Shown here in pieces: positions 36,643 to 48,223 of a DNA stretch of 64,000 bases. Below the pieces are notes generated by a model. It was not told the DNA's origin. It did no database searches and saw nothing but the letters and a program-made list of their open reading frames with translations. The translations under genes and the position numbers were made by a program. The DNA lies in contig JBBDHG010000187.1 in the NCBI GenBank assembly GCA_037951165.1, positions 1,557,501 to 1,621,500 on the forward strand. The letters run 5' to 3'. The stretch comes from Lophius americanus (Eukaryota > Chordata > Actinopteri > Lophiiformes > Lophiidae). The first letter of the stretch is position 1. Each line of letters begins with the position of its first letter.

Positions 36643-36930
36643 TTTTCTACCTCCGCCAAGGAGGTTATGTTATTATTCCTGTGTGTTTGTTTGTATGGTT
36701 GTATTTTTCGTGTTTGTTCGTTTGCTTTGTTGTTTCTTTTTTGGGGGAGCTGGGGGCTCATGTACCTTTAGTGTCAACAGGATATCATCATTGGCTGTGC
36801 AAAAATTACCTGCAAATCCATCCATTTGAAAACTTCTTGAGACATCTTGCTGACAAACAACAGTCATGGGAAACTCTTGTTGGAGGAGGGAATTATAAAC
36901 CAAAAGAGCAGCAGTTTACATCATAATTTT
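36643..36930 (+). repeat. Dispersed fish repeat (ACCTCCGCCAAGGAGGTTAT family)
   Basis: The terminus ACCTCCGCCAAGGAGGTTAT followed by TGTGTTTGTTTGT is a widely seen teleost repeat end. Inverted relatives occur at 37800-37960 and 38055-38175. Confidence 0.6.
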
Positions 36931-37620
36931 ACCAACAATGGACACTAAGGTAATGAGAAGGGAGGACTTCCATCAAGGGGATTGCTTGCACAATGCAGGG
37001 GATTGACAACTTTTTGACTTTTTGTGGAAATACCCTGGATGTCAGGGACGACAGCATAGGCCTTGTTTTTAATTCAAGACGACCTTAAGGCCTGATTCAA
37101 AGCTTGTTTTGTATTTCAAAAAGTAAGTTTCAATACATTTAACATTCAAGTGCTCCAAAGGCATGTCCTGTATTACACTGAACCGGTTCTGATTACATAT
37201 TTTTTAACAAACAGACTCAAAACCAGTTACCAATATTATTGTATTATTTAATCATTTTGGTTTTGATGTGTAACCTATCAGCAAAGTTAAAATGTGGATC
37301 CCTGACTTTTCAGGGATATAATTACACAGAAATAGAATAAGACAACTAGAAAAAGCACTCAAAGCGTGCAAAGCTCTGCAAAGGGTCAAAACCTACCTCT
37401 GAATCTACTTTGTTTCCTTCTCTCGCATTCCCTTCATGTGTTCAGCACATTGTTTTATTCTCTGTGCCACATTCCTAGACTTTCAGAAGTTTCTAAAGAC
37501 TACAATGAGTGAATTATCAAATACATGATTCTATACAGATCATTTTACTATATGATCAATATAGAATCATCATAAAAAGGTTTACTTTTTATGACACGTG
37601 TTGTTCCTCTCAGAGACCGA

Positions 37621-37763
37621 GCCCCAGCTCCACCCCCAAACGAACATCGAAGGGACCTAGAAATTGAGTAACAAGCTTCACGCCCAAAAGAAAAATCAAA
37701 GGAATCAAAGGAACTCTTAAATTGAGTCCCCAGCTCCACCCCCAAAATAACATCAAAGAAACA
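37621..37763. repeat. Short tandem repeat, about 55-bp unit
   Basis: Three diverged units start at 37621, 37670 and 37728. The first and third share CCCCAGCTCCACCCCCAAA, the second has a decayed form, and the first two end in AAATTGAGT. Confidence 0.65.
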
Positions 37764-37799
37764 AACAGCTTATTGTTTTGTTTATTATTATTATTATTT

Positions 37800-37960
37800 A
37801 TTATTCAAATGTTGCTAAACATGTAATGTCACCAAAATCTACCTCTAGGTAAAATTTCATACAAATCTTTCCTATTGTTTTTCCATATTCTTGCTCACAA
37901 ACAAACAAACAGACAAAACGAAAAGTCGTGAAAACATAATCTCCTTCGGTTGTGTAGCTC
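37800..37960 (-). repeat. Dispersed fish repeat, inverted copy A
   Basis: Contains CAAAATCTACCTCTAGGTAA, ATTTCATACAAATC and a terminal ATAATCTCCTTCGGTTGTG. It aligns by eye with copy B at 38055-38175 and in reverse with 36643-36930. Confidence 0.55.
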
Positions 37961-38054
37961 ATAATTATGTACTCAAATGTCACCAGACATTTGATGGGTT
38001 TTTTATCATTTTAAAATGCTGCTATACAACGAACCTCACCCGTAGTTAATAATC

Positions 38055-38175
38055 TGTAGAAGGTGCCAAAACCTACCTCTGGGTAAGATTTCATACAAAT
38101 CCGTCCATTTGTTTTTCCGTAATCTCGCTGACGGACAAACACAGGTGAAACCATGACTTCCCTCGGTGAAGGTAA
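38055..38175 (-). repeat. Dispersed fish repeat, inverted copy B
   Basis: Contains CAAAACCTACCTCTGGGTAA, ATTTCATACAAATCCGTCCA and TTCCCTCGGTGAAGGTA. The last is the reverse of the ACCTCCGCCAAGG-type terminus. Confidence 0.55.
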
Positions 38176-40470
38176 GAAATATACACGCAGTTTGTGTTTA
38201 CAGGAGACAATGCAGTTTTGGAAGGAGGTCGATCATTAAACTCTTTTAGCAACTTTATATTAAACATTTTTAATATACTTATTTTATGCACATGCTTGAT
38301 TGAGGAGGTATTTAATGAGTGATTCCCTCTGAGTTTATGATTACAGGGAATACCAGAGGGTGTGTGTGTGATTGGGTATGGATAGTCGGAGGGGGATGAA
38401 GGAGTGCAGAGGTGTTTCAACAGCTCTGGGACCTCCTAACAGCTTAATCCAACCACTCCCCTGCCATCATGTGCTCTAGCAGAAGTTACATACTGATAGA
38501 AGGGGATACTCCAATGTCATTTTGCCAGCCTTATAGTGAGAGTCATCGTTGTCAGATACTCATCCGTTAAGCCTTTACCATAAACCACATCCTCAGTACA
38601 TCAGAAGAGTATTGAACACAACGTCAGTCACTTCTTGGTTGCGTGGTTACATGTTATGAAAAGGGGGCGTACGTGAAAGCCAGGCTTCAGAGCATCTTTC
38701 ACACGGGGGATTATCTATTATTAGAGTGGCCTAGTAGCTTAAGTTGCAGGCTAATCTTATGTCGGGTAGGACGTGATTATATGGTGTTTGTGATTTGTTG
38801 TGAATGACTTTGGTTTTCACCTATAGCTCATGCTGCCCAATGTGCAAACATGTATAACCTTAATGGTGGGTGTGAAACCTACATATGCATTTTTTATTAG
38901 GTTTTTTTTGTTCACTAAGTTCATTCATTCTGATGATATTATTACTTTACTTTGAATTCAAGGTAGCCTATTTTACATGAACTGGTAACCTAAGTTTGGG
39001 GAGAACGACAGCAACCAGAGAGGTGTGAAAACAAAAATGACAAAAGATGGAAGATGGAGGCAGTTGTCTACCCTCCAGGGGTCTGTGATCTCATCAAATG
39101 CCTCACAATATGATGATGGAGCTTTTTTGTTGTTTTTGTTGCTTCACCGTGCCACTACACATTTTTAAGTTTTGTCTTGATTTAATAATGGCCACACCGA
39201 CCACAAGGATTTCCGTTGCTTGTGTATCTCCCCAAGCAATGAGCGTACATGTGCCTTTATTTAATTCTAGATTTTTTTACACTTAAAATTACGGGAACTT
39301 TTCAATTCCAGCAAGAACATATGCTCATTTCTACGAAAACATGATGCAAAACAATAAGGAACATATTTGTAAAGTAATGTTAATTCTAAAGTTAAGATAT
39401 TAAAAGTAAACACATTAATTTACTGTCACATTATGTAATGTCACTGTGGGTCTAATCTGACACTTGATGGACATGTTACACAGACATGTCCAACATGACA
39501 TATATGTTATTAAAACTAAAATAGAAATAGAAAGATGCTTTTCTTGAAGAAGTTCAATTGATTGTGGGCCATTGCGAGCAAATTTTTAAAGAATACAACC
39601 ATTAAAATGTTTATAATATATCTGTTTTTTAAAGTAACTAACAGTAAATAAACACTCATCCCACTTGGAAAATATATACCTTGTAACTAGTCACCATAAT
39701 TTTTATGGGAAAATACCTGCAACCGTAAGTCTCAGCTACTATTGATTGCACATTATTTTACAGGAACCAAGAACTAAACGGCCCTAATAATCTCATATTT
39801 ACAATGGACCAATTGGCCTTGTGTGAAGTGTAGCTTAGCTGCATTAATGGAAAAAAAATGGCACTCAGAAGAGTTCCTGAGTCTGCCAACAATCTTAAAA
39901 ATATCTGATAAGTGTTTCTGGCCCATGCCCCAACTTTCATCATTTTATTTGTAAATTGTTTGCAAAATTAGGGGAAATGTTTTTGGCTCTAAAGAAAATA
40001 TAGGTGAAAAGACGACACCCAGAGAGGTGTGACCGATGTTTGGACCACGTTGCGTCCACAGTAGTCCGGTAAAGGTAATTCTATTCACTTGCGTTGATCT
40101 TCTCGCTGATAATTGATGTAATTTGCCTTGATATGATATGTTTAATACAACGAGTAATTTGAAACAGAGAGAAGATGGAATGATAAACGAATAATTTGTT
40201 TAGATATTTGAGAAATCCATTATATTTTCTTCAAATAAGAAAATAACCACAAAATAACGTATTCTTGTGATTTATAAAGGGCTTGTATTTTCAATTAAAC
40301 CCGGAGATAGTATGCTGTTAATCTATTTATGTTTTTATAACATTTAATTTATTTCAATGTACGTAAATCTATAAAATATGCTTAACTCACAATCTAATTA
40401 AAGAAAAAGATTTGTCCTTAAACGCCTCATTAGTACATGCCCAATCTACCTGCTCGTCATTCTATCCGTG

Positions 40471-40661
40471 TCTATGATTGGCTGATGTAACAACAACTAC
40501 AACACCGATTGGTTGCAAAATGAAGCTCGGAAACAGGAAGCTGAAAAAAAATCTTGTCAACTCTGGTGAGCGAAAGGTTTTGCCTCACATTTTTTTGTGC
40601 TGTAAAAGCCACCGCTGCAGTCTGAAGATCAGTGTTGACTGGTCGCCGTTTAAATACGAAA
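40471..40661 (+). promoter_or_regulatory. rp2: Candidate rp2 core promoter with paired inverted CCAAT boxes
   Basis: Two ATTGG motifs (reverse CCAAT) sit at 40477-40481 and 40508-40512. They are 31 bp apart, about three helical turns, as in many NF-Y-dependent TATA-less promoters. They lie 150-185 bp upstream of the rp2 ATG. No TATA box is evident. An ATG at 40520 opens an out-of-frame ORF to 40813 that overlaps the start of rp2; it matters only if transcription begins upstream of it. Confidence 0.45.
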
Positions 40662-40823
40662 ATGGGGTGCTGGTTTTCGAAAAAATCCAAAAGAAAGTCT
40701 ACCGAAAAAGAGGATGTTACGCCGACGACAACGACTGTCGAAACTACGATAAGCAACACTGTTCCCCTTGGCAACAACAGCGAGGAGGCGCCGAAGCAGT
40801 ACAGCTGGGATAAGAGGGAGAAG
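40662..40823 (+). CDS. rp2: rp2 coding exon 1
   Basis: Encodes residues 1-54, MGCWFSKKSKRKSTEKED, then a Thr-rich linker and EAPKQYSWDKREK, which is nearly invariant in vertebrate RP2. Donor AAG|GTAACA, phase 0. The basic residues after MGC would support membrane binding. Confidence 0.95.
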
Positions 40824-43800
40824 GTAACACTTAGGGCTTGTAAACCCCAAAATAAAGACACAGACTCAAAGTATTATTACTACGTCAATGTTTTTTTAAA
40901 TTGTTTGAATTCACCTGGTACTACACATATAACATGTGACGTAGCATTTGCACAATTGGACACATTTTCTTTATAAATCCAAACAAACCTTGTGACATAA
41001 ACGTAAAGTAAAAGTTTATCCGTTCCCTGTCAGTCATTGCTGAATCGAAGAGTAACCATAGCTAATATCCAACACGGTTTCCTGGGTGCAGCAGCTGCCA
41101 AGGTAAACAGCATAAGAGCTGAGATTCTTTGCTGCAATTTCTGCTGCAATTTATATTTTTGGATAAAGATCCTCTCCCCCTCTCTCTTTGTATAACTAGC
41201 CTTATCTCATTATCGGATTACTCTACACTGTGGTTCACTGTTCCTCCACTGAACGCAGTTAACACAGGTCATACGGACCTCAGAGGCGTTGACTAATAGC
41301 TGTTCAACTTCCCTTTTGACTCACGGGATGTTACGCCTTATTATTGTGCAACAAATGATACATTAGCTCATACATTATCCAGCTGTTAAGATAGTTGAGC
41401 AGCCAGACAATAGTCTGTTTATAGTGAAGTAGTATTCATGCATTGAAAAGCCAAACAACTGTAATGTTAGTGGAACAATGGTTCAAATAAATGGACAATA
41501 TCACCTATAATTGCATAAGCAGCAGATAAACTACATATTTGGACCATTATATAATTAATTGCACTCTGTACATTCACCATATCTGGATCCCCAACAAAAA
41601 AAATCCTCATCTGAATACGTCTTTGAAAATGTGGGAGATTCAAATCTGAATAATATAGTCGTGTCAGCAGCTTCATAGACAGATACTCTAAAGTTGACTA
41701 AAAATGAAGATTTCCAGATTGTTATCACTGTATACATTCATATATATAAGCGCTGGAGTCTATAGGGTGAGTCAGTGTAAGACCTGGATAAATAACCGGT
41801 GACAACACATGACTAACACAAACACCCACTCACACTCACATTCTTTCATACAGGCAATCCAGGTCAATAATTCTCCTATGTCGCGTATTCTTTGGACTAA
41901 TATGATGGAGATCTGGAAAAAAAGACCTTTGCAAACAAAGTTTTTTGATATTGAGAGTTTGCAAAATGAAAAAAGTGTAGTAAGTGAACAAAGAATGTGT
42001 GTTACATGTGAGGATTATAAATGAGGAAGTCCTCTGCTTATGCCATTCTGAGTTGATTCAGCCGTGACAGGTACAATAGATACAGGCTTAATAGGAAAAG
42101 TACCGTGTTCAGATACTGTTCAGTATCGTCTACTGGAGGACATTTGGTGTATTGCTGTTACATATTGATTGGAGTTGGTGTGTAATTTTCATGCTTTTTC
42201 AGGCGCTATACAAGTTTGGAATAAATAGAAAAGGATAAAAAGGGATTTAGGGACCAATGCACACCATTTAGAGATGAAAGTAACAACAATAGAAAGATAA
42301 CACTACAGACGATACATTCAAGCAAAGAGAGAAAAGTAAAAGAGAATAAACTGATGAGATACTACATAGGATATTGAGTTATTACATAAGGTTATTCTTA
42401 TCAAAAGGATAAAAGTAATAATACAACAAATTTTATAGTAGTAACTGACAGTAAAAGGTTTTTGATAAATAAGTATAAGTGTAAAATTATAATAAAACAC
42501 TAAATAAAGTGTTAACATTTTGATTTACATATATATATATATATATGTACATATGAACATATGTATATACATATGTTAACCTTAACCCCTAACCCTAATC
42601 CTATATGTGTGTATATGTATATTTATGCAACCCCAAGGAATGCTGTAAAAATTCCAGGACCATATTCCAGATGTAAACTAAGAATTAATTGAGCTCTACT
42701 GAAGATTTTATTTTTTTTGACTTGTCTTGTCTGACTAGTCTCCTTTCTCCGATCACAGGTCGATCCCAAAGACTACATGCTGACAGGGCTCAAAGATGTC
42801 ACAGTAGGCCGTCTACCTGGCAAACTGAATGGACAACAGTTTGTCATCCAAGAGTGTGAGAATTGCAACATCTACGTGTTGGACCACTCGGCGACTATCA
42901 CCATTGACGACTGTGTCAACTGCCGCATCGTCCTAGGACCTGTCAAGGGCAGTGTGTTTTTCAGAGACTGTAAAGACATCAAGTGCGTGGTAGCCTGTCA
43001 GCAGTTTCGAACACGGGACTGTAAAAAGATGGACGTGTTCTTGTGCTGTGCCACTCAGCCCATCATCGAGTCATCGACCAGTATGAAGTTCGGTTGCTTT
43101 CAGTACTTCTACCCTGAGCTGGCCTTCCATTTCAAAGACGCGGGGCTCAGCATTTTCAACAACAACTGGAGCAACATCCACGACTTCACGCCTGTGTCTG
43201 GCGAGAACAACTGGAGCCTGTTGCCAGAGGGTTCTGCGGTTCTGGATTGTGTACCGGCCCCAGATGCTGAGTCGGAATTCAAGTCTGTTCGACTGTCCGC
43301 TGACCCTGCCCGCAGCATTGTGCCTCTGACAAAGGGAGGGAGGCGTAAAGACACCGAAGAGTCCTGCCTCTTTGTTTTCTTCGCTGGAGAGTACACCACT
43401 GCAAACGCCCGCAAAATGATTGATGAGGTGAGAAGAACGAAAAGTGCCGGAGCGTGAGGAGGGATGTTTCACGCATTATTAACATTTTTTATAGGTTTGG
43501 AATAGAATAATGGTGGTGGTGTCAGAGCTTACCTACCATAATAGTGTTCTAAAGGTTTGGCTGCAGTCAGCTGTTCTTCAACTGTGCTGTAAAGTTAGTA
43601 ACTCTTGTTTTTAACTTGACAAGTGATACGTCTGAAATGCTCAGTAACCACGCTCAACTGGCTCAAACATTCCAGAGATGTTCCTGTTGTTGCCAGAGTA
43701 TGTATTACTCTATCTCTTAAGTATGACACTGGACCCGCGTGTGAGACCGTGAAGGCGTGTTGTTCCAAGATTCTTCCTCACAGTTGATCTCTTCAGTGTG

Positions 43801-44407
43801 TTAAAGGGGGGGATTATTCAAGTACTAAATTGTTCCCCGCAAACTTTAGATTTTTGTTGTATAACTTCTCTTTTCACACAGGCGACCACTAAAGGTTTTG
43901 TGCTGATCCAGACAAAGGAAGTCTCAATGCGACCGGAAGATGTGAGGCGAGTGTTTCAGAACAGTGCCGACGATCTCGTGGAGTGGATCACCAAAGGTAG
44001 TTTTCTGTCTTTTGTTTCGTTTTTCCAAAATATTCCAAAAATATCCAATTCTCAGGAACTCTGGCAGGTCTTATGCATCAAAGTTTGAGATGCACGCTCA
44101 TCTGCAACTACAGAAGTGAGAGTATCCAGTTATTCTGTGTGAACGACAGCAGCGCAGACTGAAACTAGCTCTCTGTGTCTTTAAATGTCAAAACTGGCAG
44201 AGAGAGTCAGTTTGTAATCTTCTTATGGCCGTAGATAATGACTGTTGGCTTACTCTCTTTCTTTTGGTTTCCTTCCCCCACCCAATTACTTCAAACAAGC
44301 TCCACCCCCCCTCAAAACACAGTCTACCGCTGCATTCCACCATTATGATGCCCCTGTCTTTATGTAGGTAATGAGCTCAGCATTACCTATACACATATAC
44401 CGTGTAT

Positions 44408-44452
<45 letters not shown>

Positions 44453-44912
44453 ATAAATTTAGAAATATTGGTAAAAATTCAAATTGCCAAGTATATATGA
44501 GTTAAAATACCAGGTTTTAATATTTGCTCGTGGGGGATATGTCCTTTAGCTGTAGGTGTAGCTTGAGTTTTGAGTCGAGGGATTAGAGCTGTGCTTATGC
44601 TGCAAGGTTGTTGTTTTTTTTACCTTTATGTCTCACCTTTAAGGTCCTGTTATTGCCCTGGAGCTGAACGGTGATGGGGTTGTGAACGCCTGCAAGAACA
44701 TTGCTAATGAAGTATTCAGCGGCACCAAGGTAATTGGGCTGTAGTTGTGACGCATCTCCGTTCTACTTCTTTCTTCTTGCAAGGAATCAAATCTAGAATA
44801 TTGAATAACAGCTGTTTTTCATTCACAGGTTTTTGTCTCTGATAACAAAAACACGTCCAATCGAGATGTCGACAACTTCTTCAACTTCGCTGACATGCAG
44901 ATGGGCCTGTGA
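40662..44912 (+). CDS. rp2: RP2, ARL3 GTPase-activating protein (TBCC domain), 5 coding exons
   Basis: RP2 stimulates GTP hydrolysis by ARL3 and thereby helps recycle lipidated cargo carriers to cilia and photoreceptor outer segments; loss of human RP2 causes X-linked retinitis pigmentosa. Exons 40662-40823, 42759-43427, 43882-43996, 44644-44729 and 44829-44912 join to 371 aa (human 350). The N-terminus MGC gives Gly2 for myristoylation and Cys3 for palmitoylation, which target the protein to the plasma membrane and ciliary base. The TBCC beta-helix covers about residues 60-230 with repeated ENCNIYV / DCVNCRIVLG rungs. CQQFR places the arginine finger at Arg138 (human Arg118). The NDPK-like C-terminal domain starts near SCLFVFFAGEY and ends NFADMQMGL. 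The extra length relative to human is a Thr/Asn-rich insert in residues 20-45. The ATG at 40662 is certain from the MGC signal. Confidence 0.97.
40824..42758 (+). other. rp2: rp2 intron 1
   Basis: AT-rich intron with an (AT)n run at 42531-42546 and a short telomere-like CCCTAA stretch at 42576-42601. No gene is seen. Confidence 0.7.
42759..43427 (+). CDS. rp2: rp2 coding exon 2 (TBCC domain)
   Basis: A 669-nt exon, residues 55-277, carrying the whole TBCC domain and the start of the NDPK-like domain. Key features are VDPKDYMLTGLKD, the arginine finger in CQQFR (Arg138), FLCCATQPIIESS and SNIHDFTPVSGENNWSLLPE. Acceptor TCACAG, donor GAG|GTGAGA, phase 0 on both sides. The exon is richer in GC than its introns. 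Confidence 0.97.
43428..43881 (+). other. rp2: rp2 intron 2
   Basis: 454 bp, nothing recognised apart from the splice sites. Confidence 0.8.
43882..43996 (+). CDS. rp2: rp2 coding exon 3
   Basis: Encodes residues 278-316, ATTKGFVLIQTKEVSMRPED then VRRVFQNSADDLVEWITKG. Acceptor TTTTCACACAG, donor GTAGTT, phase 1. This is part of the ferredoxin-like NDPK fold, which lacks kinase activity in RP2. Confidence 0.94.
43997..44643 (+). other. rp2: rp2 intron 3
   Basis: 647 bp containing an 11-bp-stem hairpin at 44384-44412 that runs straight into a (TA)20 array at 44411-44450. Confidence 0.8.
44411..44450. repeat. (TA)20 microsatellite
   Basis: Uninterrupted TA array in rp2 intron 3. Confidence 0.95.
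44644..44729 (+). CDS. rp2: rp2 coding exon 4
   Basis: Encodes residues 316-344, PVIALELNGDGVVNACKNIA then NEVFSGTK, matching the conserved PVIALEFNGDGVV segment. Acceptor CTTTAAG, donor AAG|GTAATT, phase 0. Confidence 0.94.
44829..44912 (+). CDS. rp2: rp2 terminal coding exon 5
   Basis: Encodes residues 345-371, VFVSDNKNTSNRDVDNFFNF then ADMQMGL and TGA at 44910-44912. The C-terminus NFADMQMGL closely matches human NFADIQMGI. Confidence 0.95.
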   Translation, partial: VFVSDNKNTSNRDVDNFFNFADMQMGL

Positions 44913-45277
44913 ATCAAGTGAAAACTGCTCATCCACGTTCAATCCGATCTTATCCCAGCTGCCCAGCCCCGTTTGAAGAAGAGTCGAGTTTGAAGAGAAA
45001 TACGATAAAACAATTCAGTGCATCAGTTAGGAGTTTGCTGACTCAGTTCTCCTCCTCCATCAACATAAGGTTTGCTGTTAATCCACTTACCATCCACTAG
45101 TTGCTAAGTGTGCTGTGAATATTTATATTTCTGTGAATGTATTTGGTCATTTTTATTGATTGTAAATGTACCTCCTCGATGTAATTTGTTTTAATTTAAT
45201 GGATTACCATTTTTGTATTTTCTCATCCTGTCAATGCAGTGAAAAAAACGCTTTAGCACGAGAATGCCTGTGGGGAA

Positions 45278-45309
<32 letters not shown>

Positions 45310-46440
45310 CTGTGTAAATCATATTATCTCTCCTTAGGATTTATTTTGTATGTGGTCTAGATTTTGAATTTTTGAGATTTTTTCTTTCTAAGGCCAAAGT
45401 GGTTTGTGAAGGTTAGAGTGAATTTTGCTGTTGATTCAGATTAACAGACCTGTTTACACTAGACAGTGTGAACACCCGCTGGGTTTTGGCTTACGGAGAC
45501 GCATGTTATCGTTTTATATTTTGTTATATTTGTTTTATACCCTGGACTGAATTGTTTTTTTTTTGCTTTTTTTTTCTAAAGACACATTTTTTTGCTGTCA
45601 TTTTTAGTAAATGTTTAATGGGAAATTCTTTGTGTACTCTTAGATCACGATGATTGGAACAAAGGAGATGTTACAGTAATACTGCTTGTAAGATGATAAA
45701 CTGGAGCCAATACTGGCAGCAACATCCCATCATTTGGGAAGTAATCCTTCTTCGTGACCTAGCACAGTTTTACAGTTGATCATTATATATTTAGGAAAAA
45801 CTTGGGTTCTTTTATTTAAAAAAAAGAAAAAACACTTATTATTAAAAGTGTCCGGTTTGGATGCTGATCATGGTATTTTTATTTTTTATTCCACCAAGAG
45901 CTCCTAACTTTCAAATTTAACATGCCTGAACAAGCTGTGCTAGTAAATTCTCCTGCCTCACTGTATATTTAGTGTTGAGATGATGAAAAGTTTTTCTTTT
46001 TTCTGTATCAAGGATTTTGAGCTGGGAATTTTTTTTTACCATGTGCTGATTTCTTCCCTCAAACAGCTTTCACTTCAGCTACTTGACTTCCACCTACTGA
46101 AACAGCATTCTCATCATTGGTTATGCCGGTGGTTGCTGTATGACCTCATCCGGTCTGTGCTGGGGTTAATCATTTAGTAGTTCATCAGTGATTACTGTTA
46201 CGCAGTGCAGACTGATTTAAATCTAAATGTAGCCTGACACACTTCTCCGTTTTGTGCGGTTTTCTTGTGAAATTTTTTAAATCCGTAGGGGAGTTTGTGA
46301 TGTACTTTTGTATTTGTAAATCTTTTGTATTTGTACATTTTTTGTAGAGTAAGTTGACTTTATGAATGCACATTTGTTTGTAATTTGTTATTTGTACACT
46401 TAAATGACACCCTATGTTGATAAAGGCACATTAAATTAAA
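44913..46440 (+). other. rp2: Likely rp2 3' UTR with poly(A) signal
   Basis: The stretch after the rp2 stop is T-rich, has many poly-T runs and a (TA)13 microsatellite at 45284-45309, and holds no supported gene. ATTAAA at 46430-46435, repeated at 46435-46440, is a plausible poly(A) signal. The 3' end was not observed directly, so the boundary is an inference. Confidence 0.5.
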
Positions 46441-48129
46441 AGCTGTAGATTCGCTGAAGGCAAGCTGGATACTGATTGGTTTTTAATTACCTCCTGGATG
46501 TTTCCTCCTGTGTCTATCGGGTTCCTGTTGGTTAGTCAACAGAAAACAAAAACAAGGATTTCCATTGAATACAGAAGGCTGATCTAGGAAGTTTTCTCAT
46601 TATCTCCGAACTTTGCTACGTTGAGCATTTTTCTGAAAATACGTCTTTAAGTCTTGGTAGGGAAAAAAAAACAATTTATTTGGGGGAATGTCTGTGGAAT
46701 CAACTAGAGTACAGATTCAAGTAAAAATCCAGACCCAACCGATTTTCGGACTTAAAGATAGGGAGAACATGCAAATTCCACACAAAAAGACTTCAGTTCC
46801 TCAGGCACAGGTGAACTCAGAACAGTCTTGAAGTGAGGCATCAGTGATACCCACAATGCCACAGCGTCACTCTCACAGCGCCAGTATTCTTAAATTATAC
46901 TCCCAGGGATATGGGCTTCATACTGATTAAGGGTACATTTAGTAAAAAGGGATTGCCGGGCAATGTTGGGGGTGTAATTGTTAAAACCCTTTACCTAAGC
47001 TCACATTTTCTCATGATTCCCGTTATTTTCCCTTTGGCCGCCATTACAGTGTGAAAAAACAGGATAATGATAGCAAGTGCTTTTTCTATCAGAACAACAT
47101 CTCAAGAATGTTGGAAATGTGTGCCTGGTGGTGAAATGAAAACATCTAAGCATCTACCAAAGTATTAGCCTTGACTATTTCACTGTATAGACCTGGACTG
47201 TTTTACTGTAGTATCATGGACTGCTACTGACAAAAATGATGTAGTACTTTAGATTTTATCGTTAGTATCAAAACCAGATTTCCTCTCTGAGTAACTCTAT
47301 CATACTTATTGAACAGCGGGATGGGTTGGATGAACTATATAACAGCAAAGCTGATGGACATTTCGTGAAATCACCTAAAAGGTGGCTTGAAGAGGGAGAG
47401 TGGAACTCTTGAGTTTTTCTTAAATGTTTTCCCAATATACCAATGCTATCTTTTGTGATTAACTCATTTGTGAGACATGTCAATAATTAGCAATAATAAT
47501 GAAAGCCTAACAGCACAATTCTGTATTAAACATACATTTGAGTTTTAATGGATTTCAAAGGGACATCTTTGTCTTTAACATGCCATGAGGAAAAATGTCG
47601 TTTACACACAGTGAATTATTAACATATGAAAGAATCTGAGGTTTAATGCCTGTATTACCGCAAAAATACACAACCTGTCCAAGATTATAACCAAAATGAT
47701 CAAAAGTAAAAACACAAAAAAGTCCCTAGCAACGCACAATGGCGTTGGTTAGAGAAAATTTAACTTGATTTACATGTTTCAGTTTTTCTGGTGTGACCAC
47801 GTTTTATTCTTCTTTACCCTCTGTTCGTGTGCCAGTTAATAATTGTCCTTTATTTTTCAATCCAATTTTCTTCAGTTGTTTTTCCAAACAGCCTTTTTCT
47901 GTCTACAGATGAGTGTTGGGGTTTGTAATAATTTAATTTAAAAAACATGCGTACAGGGAAACGCCAATGTACAAATGGAGCGCACCCAGGCTGTGTGTAA
48001 ACGGCGGGGTTTAGGACCCGGCGGGATGCGCGGTACAATAGAGCTGTTGTGCCGTGGTGGTGGACAGATTGCAAATCTGGAGGTTCCCACTGTGGAGGGA
48101 TACTAAATATTAAAATTAATCCACGTCTG

Positions 48130-48223
48130 GAAGCACATGCTCTGTTTTTGTTGGTGGACGGTGGGATTTAGTGTGGAGTGAAACTCTCGTGGAGTAAAGT
48201 GGACAGCAGAGCGCGGACTGGAG
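48130..48223 (+). other. jade3: Candidate jade3 untranslated first exon
   Basis: A relatively GC- and CpG-rich patch (about 48000-48230), unlike the AT-rich DNA around it, ends at GGACTGGAG|GTAAGG, a strong U2 donor at 48224. jade3 needs an upstream non-coding exon because its ATG exon opens with an AG acceptor and 11 nt of leader. The start coordinate is arbitrary and the link to jade3 is inference. Confidence 0.35.

Larger units (their letters stand above)
35837..40470. other. slc9a7 / rp2 head-to-head intergenic region
   Basis: 35.8-36.3 kb is GC- and CpG-rich and probably includes the slc9a7 promoter, read leftward. 36.64-38.18 kb holds three copies of a dispersed element and a small tandem repeat. 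38.2-40.4 kb is AT-rich, with nothing recognised. Confidence 0.6.

Noticed and set aside
40478..40813. 111-codon frame overlapping the rp2 start
   Set aside because: It is out of frame with rp2, is not protein-like, and uses a non-ATG start. The internal ATG at 40520 probably lies near or before the transcription start.
43071..43472. 133-codon minus-strand frame across rp2 exon 2
   Set aside because: It is the antisense shadow of the conserved rp2 exon and has no family resemblance.
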